DNA of 29,508 nucleotides from Nitrospira sp. UBA2083 (GCA_002331625.1 DCZN01000065.1:21554-51061), one strand, 5' to 3'. Shown: positions 1-9,237, counted from the first letter of the stretch. Numbers and translations are program-made. The notes: generated by a model not told the origin, from the letters alone.

Positions 1-255
1 ATCATGATCAGAGAATAGGCAGGATAACCGGCAGGCGGCGGTGGAGGCGGATCTGGTGGTGGCGGGGGACCACCCTGTGGAGGTGTGGGAGGAGCGAGGA
101 AGGACCGGTTTCTTGTGCCAATCAATTCCGATTTCGATATTTACAGTATGGGGAAGAATCGAGACACCGTTGCTCCGTTAAATCCACCGAAAAGCCAAGA
201 TGACGTGATTCGTGCCAGCGACGGGGGATTTTACGGACTCGCGAAGAATTTCTGA
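1..255 (+). pseudogene. C-terminal part of a GspG/pseudopilin-like protein, frame broken near the window edge
   Basis: The frame ending at the TGA at 253-255 is open from 28. It encodes a glycine-rich stretch followed by a tail with RKDRFLVPINSDFDIYSMGK and SQDDVIRASDGGF, which resembles from memory the C-terminus of GspG-like type II secretion/type IV pilin proteins (typically RKD..LVPLNSDFDLYSMGKDG and DDIVRANDG). Upstream in this frame a TAG (16-18) and a TAA (25-27) interrupt it. The +3 frame is open from the edge to 203, and dropping one base near 33 would join it to the Gly-rich tract. It is either a frameshifted pseudogene or a sequencing/assembly indel in a G-rich tract. The Gly-rich spacer (about 21 residues, one Cys) is unusual. 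The stop lies 12 bases before the kinase start. The family call rests on the tail only. Confidence 0.55.
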
Positions 256-267
256 TCTATTGGCTGC

Positions 268-3200
268 ATGCAGACCACATTCTCCCATTCACTCTTTCAC
301 AGCCGCATTGGACGCCGGATTCTGGGACTATTCGTGCTCTGCGCGCTGATACCCACTTCCGTGCTTGGATGGGTGTCTTACCGTCAAGTCACAGAACAAT
401 TGATTGCCCAAGCCGCCGCTCGCCTGAAGCAGGAGAGTAAGTCCCAGGGGATGGTGCTCTATAACCATCTGTTGACCCTGACGGCGGATGTGAACCGGAT
501 TGCCGCTGAGCTACCACCAGATGGCCTCGTCACCGAGGAGGTCACGATCACTGCCTCAGTGAAAGAGATCGCACAGCGTTTTCGCAGTGTGCGTCTCCTT
601 CCCGTAACGGGCTCCCAGCGACGAGGACTGACACAGGCACAGATGGCGCATCTGCAGGAAGGGAAGGCACTCCTCGAGATGATCCCCTTGCCGCCACGCC
701 GTCCTGAACTCGCGCTCACCCGTCTCGTGAATCCTACGCGATGGGAAGCCGGCCTGTTGTCTGTCCAGCTCGACGAGACCGCACTCTGGAGTACTCAGGT
801 CAAGGAGACCTTGCCGGGCGATACGGATCTTGTCGTGGAAGACGGCGACCGTCAGGCGCTGTACTCAACCTTCGCCCAGCCGGTCGTGCTCCCGGATTTT
901 CGTCGACAGGACATCGCCGCTCCTATGGCCGATGGGATGATCTGGCGTGCGGACGACCAGGACTATGTCGCCGGCGCGTGGTCGATGCCGCTTCGCCATA
1001 CCTTTCTGATCGAACCCTGGACCATCGTCCTGAACCAAAGGCGAGAATCGGCTTTGGCGCCGGTCGAGCAGTTCCGCCATACCTTCTTGCTCATCATCGG
1101 TTCCGCGTTGAGCGTCGTCGTCTTGCTCAGTCTCTCGCAAATTCGTCGGAGCCTCCAACCGGTGATGCTTTTGAAAGAAGGAACGACTCGTCTGGCCACG
1201 GGAGATTTCAGTACCCAGGTGACCGTTCATAGCGACGATGAGTTTGCGGAGTTGGCGGAGTCCTTCAATGGAATGACCGAAAAGCTGAGTCAACAGTTCC
1301 ACATGTTGGAGACCATCTCGGCGATCAGTCAGGCCATTCTCTCCAGCCACGAACCGGCCGCCATGGTGAAAATCGTGCAGTCCCGCATCACGGAGACCAT
1401 CGCCTGTGACGCCATCGGCATGACGCTGCTGAATCCTGACGATACCGGCCCGACTGAGTTGTCGGTGCGGTACATTCAGAACCAATCGGATGAAATGAAG
1501 TCCTATCAATGTCGCTTGTCCCCAGAACACCTGGCTGCGATGACGGCCCATCCGCACCATATGGTGGCGACGGCGACATCCCTCCCCTCCTATCTGTCGT
1601 TGATGATGCGGCCGGGCATGTCCCTGTTCATCATGTTTCCGATCATCGTGAATGAGATCGTCAGTGGCGTCTTGGTGCTCGCCTATCGGCAACGGAAGGC
1701 GGCCCCTTCGGACGATGTGACGTACGCGCGGCGTCTGGCCGACCAGGTGGCCGTCGCCCTCGCGAACAGCCGCGCGATTCAGGCGCGCCTGCACGCGCAG
1801 CGGGAATTGGTCGGCGCCGTGGATGCCAAGCAACAGGCGGAGGAACGGGCGACCCTGCTTCAAGCCACCAATCAGTCATTGGCCACGAAGGAAGAACGGT
1901 TACGCCAACAACAGAGCGCGACGCTGACCCTGGTCCAAGACCGAACGGTGTTCGAAGGCGCACTCCCCGTGACGGCGAAACAGTTGACGACGATCGCGGC
2001 GCAGGCGCTCGTCGTCGATCGAGTCAGTGTCTGGATTTATGAGGAGCAGACGCAATCCCTCTATTGCCTCGATCACTATGATCGCCCGGCCAATCAGCAT
2101 ACGTTCGGCCGGAAACTGATCCGTGGGCAGTATCCACAGTATCTGGCGGCCCTTGCCAGAGGCCAACTCATCGCGGCGGCCCAGGCGCTTCAGGATTCAG
2201 CATTCCAGGAACTGGTCGCCGGCAGTCTCTCGCCCAACCAGATCGGAGCGCGGATCGATGCCCCGTTTCACACGCAGGGAAAGTTGACTGGTGTTGTCTC
2301 CATCGAACACGTCGGCTCCTCCCGAGACTGGGCCGTGGATGAACAACAGTTTGCCCAAGCCTTGGCGAATTTCATGACGCTGGTGCTCGAGGCCGCACGA
2401 CGCCGAGAGTCCGAAGAGGCGTTGGCCATTGCCAAGCTGGCGGCAGAGGATGCAACAAAAGCGAAGGCCGAATTCCTGGCGAACATGAGTCACGAAATCA
2501 GAACGCCCATGAACGGCGTCATCGGGATGACCGAGATCCTTGCCCGCACGCCACTCTCGGATACTCAACGGCACTATGTCGACACGATCCACAACTCCGG
2601 CGACACCCTCTTGACCCTGATTAACGATATTCTTGATTTTTCGAAGATCGAAGCCGGTAAACTCGAAATCCAATCGGTGCCGATGGATGTGCGAGAGGTC
2701 GTCGAGCGCACGGTTGAACAATTGGCCGAGCGGGCCCAGCGCAAGGGACTCCAGATCCTCGCAGAGTACGACCCGTCCGTTCCGACCGCAGTGATGGGAG
2801 ATCCCATCCGTATCCGCCAAATCGTGACGAATCTCCTCGGCAACGCCATCAAATTCACCCAGGAGGGAGATGTCTGTGTCTCGGTCACCCTGGAGTCCCC
2901 TGTCTCCGACACCGATCAGTCGGCGCGAATCAGGTTGGCCGTTACGGACACAGGATCCGGCATCACTCCGGAGGGCCAAGCCAAGCTGTTCCAATCCTTC
3001 TCGCAGGTCGACGGCTCCTCGACGCGCGTACACGGCGGGACCGGCCTCGGCTTGAGTATCTGCAAGCAGCTCAGCGAACTGATGGGTGGAACCATCGGCG
3101 TGGAGAGCACGATTGGGCAAGGCAGCACTTTCTGGGTGGCGCTTCCGTTGCCGCTGCAACCAGACGTCCCGTTGACGACACAGTCTGATTCATCATTCAC

Positions 3201-4473
3201 CGGTGTTCGCGTCTGCGCCGCGGTCAGTCATGCGGCGACCCGTCGTGTCCTCACCCGCTACCTGTCCTACTGGGGGATTCCACTGCAGACGGCCGACTCC
3301 GGTGCCGAATTCTTCGAGCAGATCATGACCGCACTCGGATCACATGGTAGTCCCGTGATCGCGATCGTGGATGAAACCTTCACGGATATGACCGATACGG
3401 ATCTTATCCAGGAACTGAAATCAGATGCCAGCTTCGGCGAGGCAAAGGTTCTACGATTCGTCTCGTTCATCCGACATGCCGAGGTCGAGCACGATCCCGT
3501 CTTCGGCCAGATGTGCCTTGTAACGAAGCCGCTCCGGTTCCAGGCGTTGCACCACGCCCTGAGCAACGTGCTCAGCGATCAACCGATTGCCTCAACGTCC
3601 GTGCACGCCGCACCGACGACGCCAACCTTCTCCGGCCATCTCCTCTTGGGCGAGGACAATCCGGTGAATCAGGAGATCGCGCTGTTGATGCTCCAAACGC
3701 TGGGATGCACGGTGACGGTCGCGCAGAACGGGCGAGAGGTGGTCGATCGTGCGAAGCAGGCTTCGTACGACGCCGTTCTGATTGATTGTCAGATGCCTGA
3801 GATGGACGGCTTCGAAGCCACGCGGCAGATCCGCGAATGGGAACGGCAAGACTCGCGCTCCCCGCTCCCGATCATCGCCCTCACGGCCCATGCGACGCAG
3901 GGGGATCGGGAACACTGCCTCGCCACAGGGATGAGTGATTACTTGTCGAAACCATTCTCGATGGAACAGCTGCAGTCTGTCCTGGCCTCCTGGCTTCGAC
4001 CGAACTCGACAACCACAATATCCGAAGCCCGTCCTCCCGACCGAATTGACACGATACGCCCCCCCTCGGCCGCTGCACCCGTCACCTCACCGGCGAGGTC
4101 CGCCGCAGATCTGTCGTTGGTCGTTGATCAAAAAGCGTGGAAGTCGATCACGAGTCTGCAGCGCCCAGGTGCTCCGGATGCCCTTGCGAAAATCTTGTCG
4201 CTGTACCTGACGGATTCGCAGGAACTGGTCACCCGAATTCGACAAGGCATGGCCGGTGGAGATGCCCAGGCGGTCAATCAAGCCGCGCATAGTCTCAAAT
4301 CCAGAAGTTCGGTCTTGGGCGCCGTGTCGCTCGCCAAGTTGTGCCGACAATTTGAGGACCTCAGTCGGCAGGGTCAGCTGGAGGAGGCTGCACCGTTGTT
4401 GGATCAACTCGATGCGGCATTCGCCCATGCCTGCAAACAATTCCACAGCGAGCTGGAGAGGAGAGCTGCATGA
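268..4473 (+). CDS. Hybrid sensor histidine kinase (HAMP-GAF-GAF-HisKA-HATPase-REC-REC-Hpt)
   Basis: This is a membrane-bound hybrid kinase of 1401 residues that should run an internal His-Asp-His phosphorelay. A first TM helix lies at about residues 17-36, followed by a periplasmic region to about 265. A second TM helix lies at about 270-290, then a HAMP linker (with the GDFS and DDEFAEL signatures), two GAF-like domains (about 350-510 and 555-715) joined by a Gln/Glu-rich coiled coil, and HisKA with MSHEIRTPMNG (phospho-His 742). The ATPase shows the N box (Asn859), DTGSGI and GTGLGLSI. The first receiver (about 980-1100) lacks the N-terminal acidic pair but keeps an Asp in IVDETF and a Lys in TKP. 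The second receiver is complete (GEDNPVNQ, Asp1173 in IDCQMPEMDG, Lys in SKPF). The Hpt domain has AHSLKS (His1341). The last codon overlaps the next start as ATGA, so the two are translationally coupled. No clear ribosome binding site precedes the ATG at 268. Confidence 0.93.
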   Translation: MQTTFSHSLFHSRIGRRILGLFVLCALIPTSVLGWVSYRQVTEQLIAQAAARLKQESKSQGMVLYNHLLTLTADVNRIAAELPPDGLVTEEVTITASVKEIAQRFRSVRLLPVTGSQRRGLTQAQMAHLQEGKALLEMIPLPPRRPELALTRLVNPTRWEAGLLSVQLDETALWSTQVKETLPGDTDLVVEDGDRQALYSTFAQPVVLPDFRRQDIAAPMADGMIWRADDQDYVAGAWSMPLRHTFLIEPWTIVLNQRRESALAPVEQFRHTFLLIIGSALSVVVLLSLSQIRRSLQPVMLLKEGTTRLATGDFSTQVTVHSDDEFAELAESFNGMTEKLSQQFHMLETISAISQAILSSHEPAAMVKIVQSRITETIACDAIGMTLLNPDDTGPTELSVRYIQNQSDEMKSYQCRLSPEHLAAMTAHPHHMVATATSLPSYLSLMMRPGMSLFIMFPIIVNEIVSGVLVLAYRQRKAAPSDDVTYARRLADQVAVALANSRAIQARLHAQRELVGAVDAKQQAEERATLLQATNQSLATKEERLRQQQSATLTLVQDRTVFEGALPVTAKQLTTIAAQALVVDRVSVWIYEEQTQSLYCLDHYDRPANQHTFGRKLIRGQYPQYLAALARGQLIAAAQALQDSAFQELVAGSLSPNQIGARIDAPFHTQGKLTGVVSIEHVGSSRDWAVDEQQFAQALANFMTLVLEAARRRESEEALAIAKLAAEDATKAKAEFLANMSHEIRTPMNGVIGMTEILARTPLSDTQRHYVDTIHNSGDTLLTLINDILDFSKIEAGKLEIQSVPMDVREVVERTVEQLAERAQRKGLQILAEYDPSVPTAVMGDPIRIRQIVTNLLGNAIKFTQEGDVCVSVTLESPVSDTDQSARIRLAVTDTGSGITPEGQAKLFQSFSQVDGSSTRVHGGTGLGLSICKQLSELMGGTIGVESTIGQGSTFWVALPLPLQPDVPLTTQSDSSFTGVRVCAAVSHAATRRVLTRYLSYWGIPLQTADSGAEFFEQIMTALGSHGSPVIAIVDETFTDMTDTDLIQELKSDASFGEAKVLRFVSFIRHAEVEHDPVFGQMCLVTKPLRFQALHHALSNVLSDQPIASTSVHAAPTTPTFSGHLLLGEDNPVNQEIALLMLQTLGCTVTVAQNGREVVDRAKQASYDAVLIDCQMPEMDGFEATRQIREWERQDSRSPLPIIALTAHATQGDREHCLATGMSDYLSKPFSMEQLQSVLASWLRPNSTTTISEARPPDRIDTIRPPSAAAPVTSPARSAADLSLVVDQKAWKSITSLQRPGAPDALAKILSLYLTDSQELVTRIRQGMAGGDAQAVNQAAHSLKSRSSVLGAVSLAKLCRQFEDLSRQGQLEEAAPLLDQLDAAFAHACKQFHSELERRAA

Positions 4474-6638
4474 CGTCCCCTGCTGAATCACCTGTCCCGC
4501 TTGCCCTGATCGTCGACGACGATCCGACCTTCTGCATGCTGTCACGGATGAGCTTGGAACAGGAAGACTTACGTGTGGAGGAAGCCACCTCCGGTCAAGC
4601 GGCGATCGACGTTGCCGCCTCCACGATGCCGGACATCATTATCCTCGATCTGCAGATGCCTGGGATGGATGGATATGCCACATGCCGACAGCTCCGCGCC
4701 CTACCGGGCGGTGAATTTGTCCCGATTCTCATCATGACCGGACTCGATGACGTGGACTCGATCGCCAAGGCCTATGACGTGGGGGCGACCGACTTTATTG
4801 TGAAACCCTGTCACGGTCTTATTCTCAGTCAACGGGTGCGGTACATGTTACGAGCGAGCCACAATCTCGCCGCCCTTCGGAGCAGCCAATCTCGATTGGC
4901 TCAGGCTCAACGGATCGCCCAACTAGGTGGGTGGGAATGGGACTTGGTTCGGAATCGCATGGAAATGTCGGAAGCGGCATGCCGCATCCTCGGACTGGCC
5001 CCAGATTCCCGCGAGCATGATCAGGCCGCCTATCTGGTTCAGGTGCATGAAGACGATCGCGCCCTCGTGGCTGAAGCCATGCGTGAAGCTGCCGCAGATG
5101 GAACAGGACTCGATCTGGATCATCGCATCACTTCGAGTGATGGAGGTGAACGAATCGTCCATCTGCTCGGTGAGATGTTGCCGGGTGAGGGGGAACAGGC
5201 TCGCCGTATGTTCGGGACGGTACAGGACGTGACCGACAAACGGGCCAATGAGGCAAAAATCTATTTCTTGGCGAATTACGACAACCACACACATCTCCCG
5301 AACCGTAGCCTCTTTCTCCATCGCGTCGCTCAAGCGATTACCTGTGGCGCGGGACGCAGCGTCATCGGCGCGTTGTTGGTGCTGAGCCTGGATCGCTATC
5401 ACAAGATCTATGACCTGCATGGATCACGAAGCGGAGATCACATCGTCAAAGATGTGGCCGAACGCCTCCAGCACGCGCTGTCTGCCGGCGTGACGATCGC
5501 CCAGTATACCGGAGCGGAGTCGCCCGTCCTGGCGCGCCTCAGTGACGGGCAGTTTGCCGCGTTCTTGACCAACCTCTCCGAGCCTGAAGACTCCGCCCGG
5601 GTGGCACGGAGTTTTCTGGATGCGCTTGTCCGCCCGTTTCAGGTGGGAACAAGCAGCCTCACGCTCTCCGCCAATATCGGGATCGCCATTCCAGGATCGG
5701 ACGGGATGGAAGCCGAGTTGTTGCTCCAGAATGCCGGGGCGGCGCTGCAGGCCGCAAACAACAGAGGGCACAACTGCTATCAGTTCTACTCGGATACCAT
5801 GAACGTCTCGATCGCCGCCCGAGTGAATCTCGAGCAAGACTTGCGCGCGGCGGTGTCTGGCAACCAGTTCATCCTCCACTATCAACCACAGGTGGATATT
5901 CTTTCGGAAAGGGTCATCGGCTTCGAAGCGCTAATCCGATGGCAGCATCCCACCCGCGGGTTGGTGTCTCCGGCTGAGTTCATCCCCGTCGCAGAAGAGG
6001 AAGAACTGATCATCCAAATGAGCGAATGGGTCATTACCAACGTCGCGCACCAACAGCGCCTCTGGCACAAGACCGGCTTGGCACCGACGGCCGTCTCGAT
6101 CAACCTGTCCGGTCTCCATTTCAGGCAGCGCAATCTGGCCAGCCAGATTAAGGCGTTGGTCTATGCTGAGGGTGGAAATCCGCAGGACATCGAGCTGGAA
6201 TTGACGGAAAGTGTGTTGATGACGGATGCGTCGACGACCACGACCACGCTGAAAGAGCTCAAAGATTCCGGCTTCCGTTTGGCAATCGACGACTTTGGGA
6301 CGGGATATTCCTCCCTCGCCTATCTCCAGCGCTTTCCTATCGACACGATCAAGATCGATCAGGCGTTTGTCAAAGATTTGAAACTCGGCAAGGCCGATTC
6401 GCCCATCATGCGGGCGATTATCGGTATGGGACGCGCCCTCAAACTGCACATTGTCGCAGAGGGCGTCGAGACTCGAGAGCAGCTCGCGTTTCTCCGCATG
6501 CAAGGCTGCGAAGCCTATCAAGGCTATCTCTTCAGCAAGCCGGTACCTGCACACCAACTTCAGCACCTCCTGCGCGATCGCCTTTCCGACGAGGCATCGA
6601 AAACCAGCGAGCGTCTTCGAACTCGCCTGGCGAGTTAA
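4470..6638 (+). CDS. Response regulator with PAS, degenerate GGDEF and intact EAL (c-di-GMP phosphodiesterase)
   Basis: A cytoplasmic response regulator of 722 residues, probably the phosphorylation target of the upstream kinase. The receiver (about 10-130) has the acidic triad DDD at 16-18, phospho-acceptor Asp60 in LDLQMPGMDG and Lys in VKP. A PAS domain (about 140-255, with GGWEWD) follows. The GGDEF domain (about 265-430) carries SDGQF at 358-362 where the active-site GGDEF should be, so diguanylate cyclase activity is unlikely; such domains often bind GTP and tune the EAL domain. The EAL domain keeps FEALIRW (Glu486), ELTES, DDFGTGYSS (Asp607/608), the Lys in TIKID, VAEGVE and QGYLFSKP, all expected for c-di-GMP hydrolysis. 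The start overlaps the kinase stop (ATGA), so the two genes are one unit. Net prediction: kinase-controlled lowering of c-di-GMP. Confidence 0.92.
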   Translation: MTSPAESPVPLALIVDDDPTFCMLSRMSLEQEDLRVEEATSGQAAIDVAASTMPDIIILDLQMPGMDGYATCRQLRALPGGEFVPILIMTGLDDVDSIAKAYDVGATDFIVKPCHGLILSQRVRYMLRASHNLAALRSSQSRLAQAQRIAQLGGWEWDLVRNRMEMSEAACRILGLAPDSREHDQAAYLVQVHEDDRALVAEAMREAAADGTGLDLDHRITSSDGGERIVHLLGEMLPGEGEQARRMFGTVQDVTDKRANEAKIYFLANYDNHTHLPNRSLFLHRVAQAITCGAGRSVIGALLVLSLDRYHKIYDLHGSRSGDHIVKDVAERLQHALSAGVTIAQYTGAESPVLARLSDGQFAAFLTNLSEPEDSARVARSFLDALVRPFQVGTSSLTLSANIGIAIPGSDGMEAELLLQNAGAALQAANNRGHNCYQFYSDTMNVSIAARVNLEQDLRAAVSGNQFILHYQPQVDILSERVIGFEALIRWQHPTRGLVSPAEFIPVAEEEELIIQMSEWVITNVAHQQRLWHKTGLAPTAVSINLSGLHFRQRNLASQIKALVYAEGGNPQDIELELTESVLMTDASTTTTTLKELKDSGFRLAIDDFGTGYSSLAYLQRFPIDTIKIDQAFVKDLKLGKADSPIMRAIIGMGRALKLHIVAEGVETREQLAFLRMQGCEAYQGYLFSKPVPAHQLQHLLRDRLSDEASKTSERLRTRLAS

Positions 6639-6667
6639 CGGCTCACGGTCGCACCATGCACCAGCCC

Positions 6668-7930
6668 TTATGGTGTGGGGGTAAAGGTGGCGACTGCGGA
6701 CGGAGCGGTTCCTGCACGAAAGGAACTGCCGGTCAGCGTCGCGAGGGGACCCAGCGTGCCTGATCCTGAGACGATGGTGTAGGCCGAGACGGTCCCTTCG
6801 GGGACGTTGATTCCACGGTTCGCTACATACAGGAACCGTCCATCCTGCGAGATGGTGAGCGCAACCGGCGTCACCTCGGGCGGCAGAGGCGTAGGGTTTG
6901 CCGTTGCTCCAGTGGCCTGGACTAAGGTCAGCAAGCCATCGCTTCCTATCGCGAACGCCGCGACATTCCTGCTGTCGCCCCCATTTGCGATATAGAGATG
7001 TGCCCCACCCGGTGCGACCGTGAGGCTGTTCGGTGTCGTTCCACCTGTAGACACAGGATTGGCACTGGCCGGTGGAATCAGTGTTAACAGCCCGGATGTC
7101 TGAACCTGAAATGCCGAGACTCTGCCCGATGTGCCGTCGGTCACGTAGAGAAACCGCCCATTCGGAGACAGGGCGAGTGCGGTCGGCTCTGTTCCGCCGG
7201 ACGCAATGGGGTTCGTGCCGGACCCAGCCGGTGGCACCAGCGTTAACAACCCGGCGGTATCGACCTGAAACACCGTAATCGTGTTGGAGGCACTGTCCGC
7301 GACGTAGAGAAACCGGCCCGTCGGAGCAAGCGCTAACGCAAAAGGAGATGAGGCTCCGGCCGCGACAGGCATGGTAGGTCCTGTCGATTGCGGAACGCGC
7401 GTCAGTACCCCCGCTGACCCGATCTTGAAGACGGTCACATCGTCTGATCCACTGTTCACCACGAACAGAAATTGTGAGTCCGGTGAGATGGCAAGCGCGC
7501 GTGGCTCTGTACCGGCTGCTACCTGGTTGGGGTTACCGGACGTCGAAGGCCCCGGCAATAAGGCCCCATCGGTCCCGACGCGGAAGGCCGTCACGTTGTT
7601 CGTATCGCGGTTGGCGACATACGCGAACAACCCATTCGATGATGTCACGATAGCCGAAGGTGCTGAAATAGGCAGAACCTGGGAACCGGTCATTGGAGTG
7701 AGCACACCAGTCGTTGGATTCATGGTATAGGCCGACACGTCGTTGGACCCGCTGTTGGCGACATACAGGACCGCTCCTGCCGTCCGCTCTCCCCCGAGTG
7801 TTCCAAGGCCGCCGAACCCACCGTCCCCAGCGCCATCACTGCACCCTAGCGGCAGCCACAGAACCAGAATAAGCCAGACGAACCACAAGGCGTTCGCGAT
7901 TGATGCGCGACCTGTGCTTCCAGACTTCAT
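6668..7930 (-). CDS. YVTN/lactonase-type beta-propeller lipoprotein
   Basis: A predicted outer-envelope lipoprotein of 420 residues. A hydrophobic signal peptide ends in the lipobox LPLGC (Cys30), followed by a flexible Gly/Asp linker. The rest is about seven repeats of roughly 45-50 residues with the pattern LALSPNGRFLYVTD..SGRVSAFQV..SGLLTLI, the signature of 6-phosphogluconolactonase-like/YVTN seven-bladed propellers. Catalytic activity cannot be deduced; many such proteins are surface or periplasmic binding scaffolds. It is a paralogue of the gene ending at 8131, sharing a similar Gly-rich linker, and both are read leftward. No Shine-Dalgarno motif precedes the ATG at 7930; instead a promoter -10 box sits 7 bases upstream. 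It converges with the EAL gene, leaving 29 bases between stops. Confidence 0.85.
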   Translation of the reverse strand: MKSGSTGRASIANALWFVWLILVLWLPLGCSDGAGDGGFGGLGTLGGERTAGAVLYVANSGSNDVSAYTMNPTTGVLTPMTGSQVLPISAPSAIVTSSNGLFAYVANRDTNNVTAFRVGTDGALLPGPSTSGNPNQVAAGTEPRALAISPDSQFLFVVNSGSDDVTVFKIGSAGVLTRVPQSTGPTMPVAAGASSPFALALAPTGRFLYVADSASNTITVFQVDTAGLLTLVPPAGSGTNPIASGGTEPTALALSPNGRFLYVTDGTSGRVSAFQVQTSGLLTLIPPASANPVSTGGTTPNSLTVAPGGAHLYIANGGDSRNVAAFAIGSDGLLTLVQATGATANPTPLPPEVTPVALTISQDGRFLYVANRGINVPEGTVSAYTIVSGSGTLGPLATLTGSSFRAGTAPSAVATFTPTP

Positions 7931-7936
7931 TTTTTG

Positions 7937-7966
7937 ATTTATACCACTCTCACCCAGCCCTCACAA
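7937..7966 (-). promoter_or_regulatory. Sigma70-like promoter of the propeller lipoprotein gene, likely leaderless
   Basis: On the minus strand TTGTGA (7961-7966) is separated by exactly 17 bases from TATAAA (7938-7943). The expected start of transcription, about 7 bases after the -10 box, falls on or next to the ATG at 7930. This leaves no room for a ribosome binding site. Confidence 0.55.
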
Positions 7967-8086
7967 CCACTCAATAGGCTTCGAATGGGCGCAGGGTACG
8001 ATCAGCAGTCACTCAGCGAATTATGAAAAATAGAAAAGTGGAGAACACGTGAGGATATCGACGGCAACGCATGCGAGCAGGCAGCA

Positions 8087-8112
8087 CCCGCGGCCTGGTA
8101 TCAAGCCGCGGG
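8087..8112. terminator. GC-rich hairpin downstream of the second propeller gene
   Basis: Perfect 8-bp inverted repeat CCCGCGGC / GCCGCGGG with a 10-base loop, located 19 bases past the stop at 8131 for leftward transcription. No T tract follows on the minus strand, so it is a poor intrinsic terminator. It may instead be an RNA 3'-end stabilising hairpin or assist Rho-dependent ending. Confidence 0.4.
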
Positions 8113-8130
8113 CCACTGATCATCGAAGGG

Positions 8131-9216
8131 TTATGGGTAACCTGGTGTCGCGATGCCGACTGGGGTGGTTCCAGCCGGAAACGTGGCGCCCAGTGACACC
8201 AACGCGCCTGTTCCTGCAGTGATGCGAAAGCCGGAGACATCACCGCCTCCGCCACTGTTCGCAATGTACACAAACTGTCCGTCAGGTTCGATGGTCAGCC
8301 CGCTTGGCGATGCTCCGGCGCTAAATGTCGAGCTTCCGATTGCGGTGAGTGCGCCGGTCGTGGCATTGATCGTCAACCCGGACACATCGTTGGAGCCTTG
8401 ATTACTGACATACAGAAACTGACCGTTCGGCGACACGGCGACACCACTCGGCGACGTGCCGACATTCTCGGTTTCCACGAAGGTTAACGCACCGGTCGTT
8501 CCATCAATCGTATACGCCGAGACGGTATTGGATCCCTGATTACTCGCAAAGAGAAATCCTCCGGTTCCCGACGCCGTCGCGACCACTCCGGACGGTGAAG
8601 TGCCCGCAGATTCGTTCTCCTCAAAGGTCAGGGCTCCGGTCGTCCCGTCAACCCGGAACGCGGTAATATTGTTGGATCCCTGATTGCTCACGAAGAGAAA
8701 TTGACCAGTCGCCGACAGCGCCACTCCGCTGGGCGATGTTCCGACCGTCTCGTTCTCTATCAGGGTCAATACGCCGGTCGTCGCGTGAATCGAATAGGCA
8801 GCGACGGTTCCGTTGTTATTCGCAGCGTACAGAAATTGGCCAGTTCTTGAAACCTCCACTGCTCGAATATTCATTCCGGTAGAAAACGGAGACCCTGATA
8901 CCGATGCAAGCTCGGCTGTGACAGGATTGACCCGAAATGCAAAGATCCCGTCATTCGTTCCGACAAAGGCGAAGGTTAAATTTGAAGTCACCGCCATCGA
9001 GGAGGGAACTTTAGCCAATGCGACCGTCCCGGCGCCCCTGAGGGCCCCCACGACATCGGTCGTATAGGCCGAGATTTCGTTGGGACCGGTGTTCACAACA
9101 TAGGCGATTCCTGTTGCCCCATTCCCAAACCCTCCATCCCCGCCACCTCCACTGGTGCATCCGGTGAGAACGAGCACTATCGGCAACATGAGGCATGACG
9201 ACAATCGTAGCTTCAT
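8131..9216 (-). CDS. YVTN/lactonase-type beta-propeller lipoprotein (paralogue)
   Basis: A lipoprotein of 361 residues starting at the ATG at 9216, with AAGGA six to eight bases upstream; this start gives a clean signal peptide with lipobox LVLTGC (Cys20), whereas the frame extended to 9288 adds an unlikely charged leader. A Gly-rich linker follows and then propeller repeats such as VGTSPSGVAVSPNGQFLYVS and NQGSNDVS...TGAL. The repeats are also similar at DNA level: a TTGGAT/GCCTTGATTACT-like element recurs at 8390, 8528 and 8672 (spacing 138 and 144 bases), so recent internal duplication is likely. The function is unknown; the fold suggests ligand or polymer binding at the cell envelope. It is related to the next gene leftward (6668-7930). 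Confidence 0.85.
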   Translation of the reverse strand: MKLRLSSCLMLPIVLVLTGCTSGGGGDGGFGNGATGIAYVVNTGPNEISAYTTDVVGALRGAGTVALAKVPSSMAVTSNLTFAFVGTNDGIFAFRVNPVTAELASVSGSPFSTGMNIRAVEVSRTGQFLYAANNNGTVAAYSIHATTGVLTLIENETVGTSPSGVALSATGQFLFVSNQGSNNITAFRVDGTTGALTFEENESAGTSPSGVVATASGTGGFLFASNQGSNTVSAYTIDGTTGALTFVETENVGTSPSGVAVSPNGQFLYVSNQGSNDVSGLTINATTGALTAIGSSTFSAGASPSGLTIEPDGQFVYIANSGGGGDVSGFRITAGTGALVSLGATFPAGTTPVGIATPGYP

Positions 9217-9237
9217 AGAGGTCCTTTTTGTTTGTAG

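Noticed and set aside
1..140. Minus-strand proline-rich frame (PPPPP repeats) opposite the Gly-rich tract
   Set aside because: It is the complement of glycine codons on the plus strand, has no clear start or ribosome binding site, and the plus-strand frame downstream matches a protein family.
2197..3159. Long minus-strand open frame of about 320 codons in the kinase gene (also one at 865-1863)
   Set aside because: They lie opposite unmistakable HisKA/HATPase and sensor domains and are the usual stop-poor antisense frames of GC-rich genes; no family motif or ribosome binding site supports them.
6620..6636. 7-bp perfect hairpin AACTCGC / GCGAGTT at the end of the EAL gene as a terminator
   Set aside because: It overlaps the last coding codons and has no T tract; only a 29-base gap separates it from the convergent gene, so it may be a chance palindrome.
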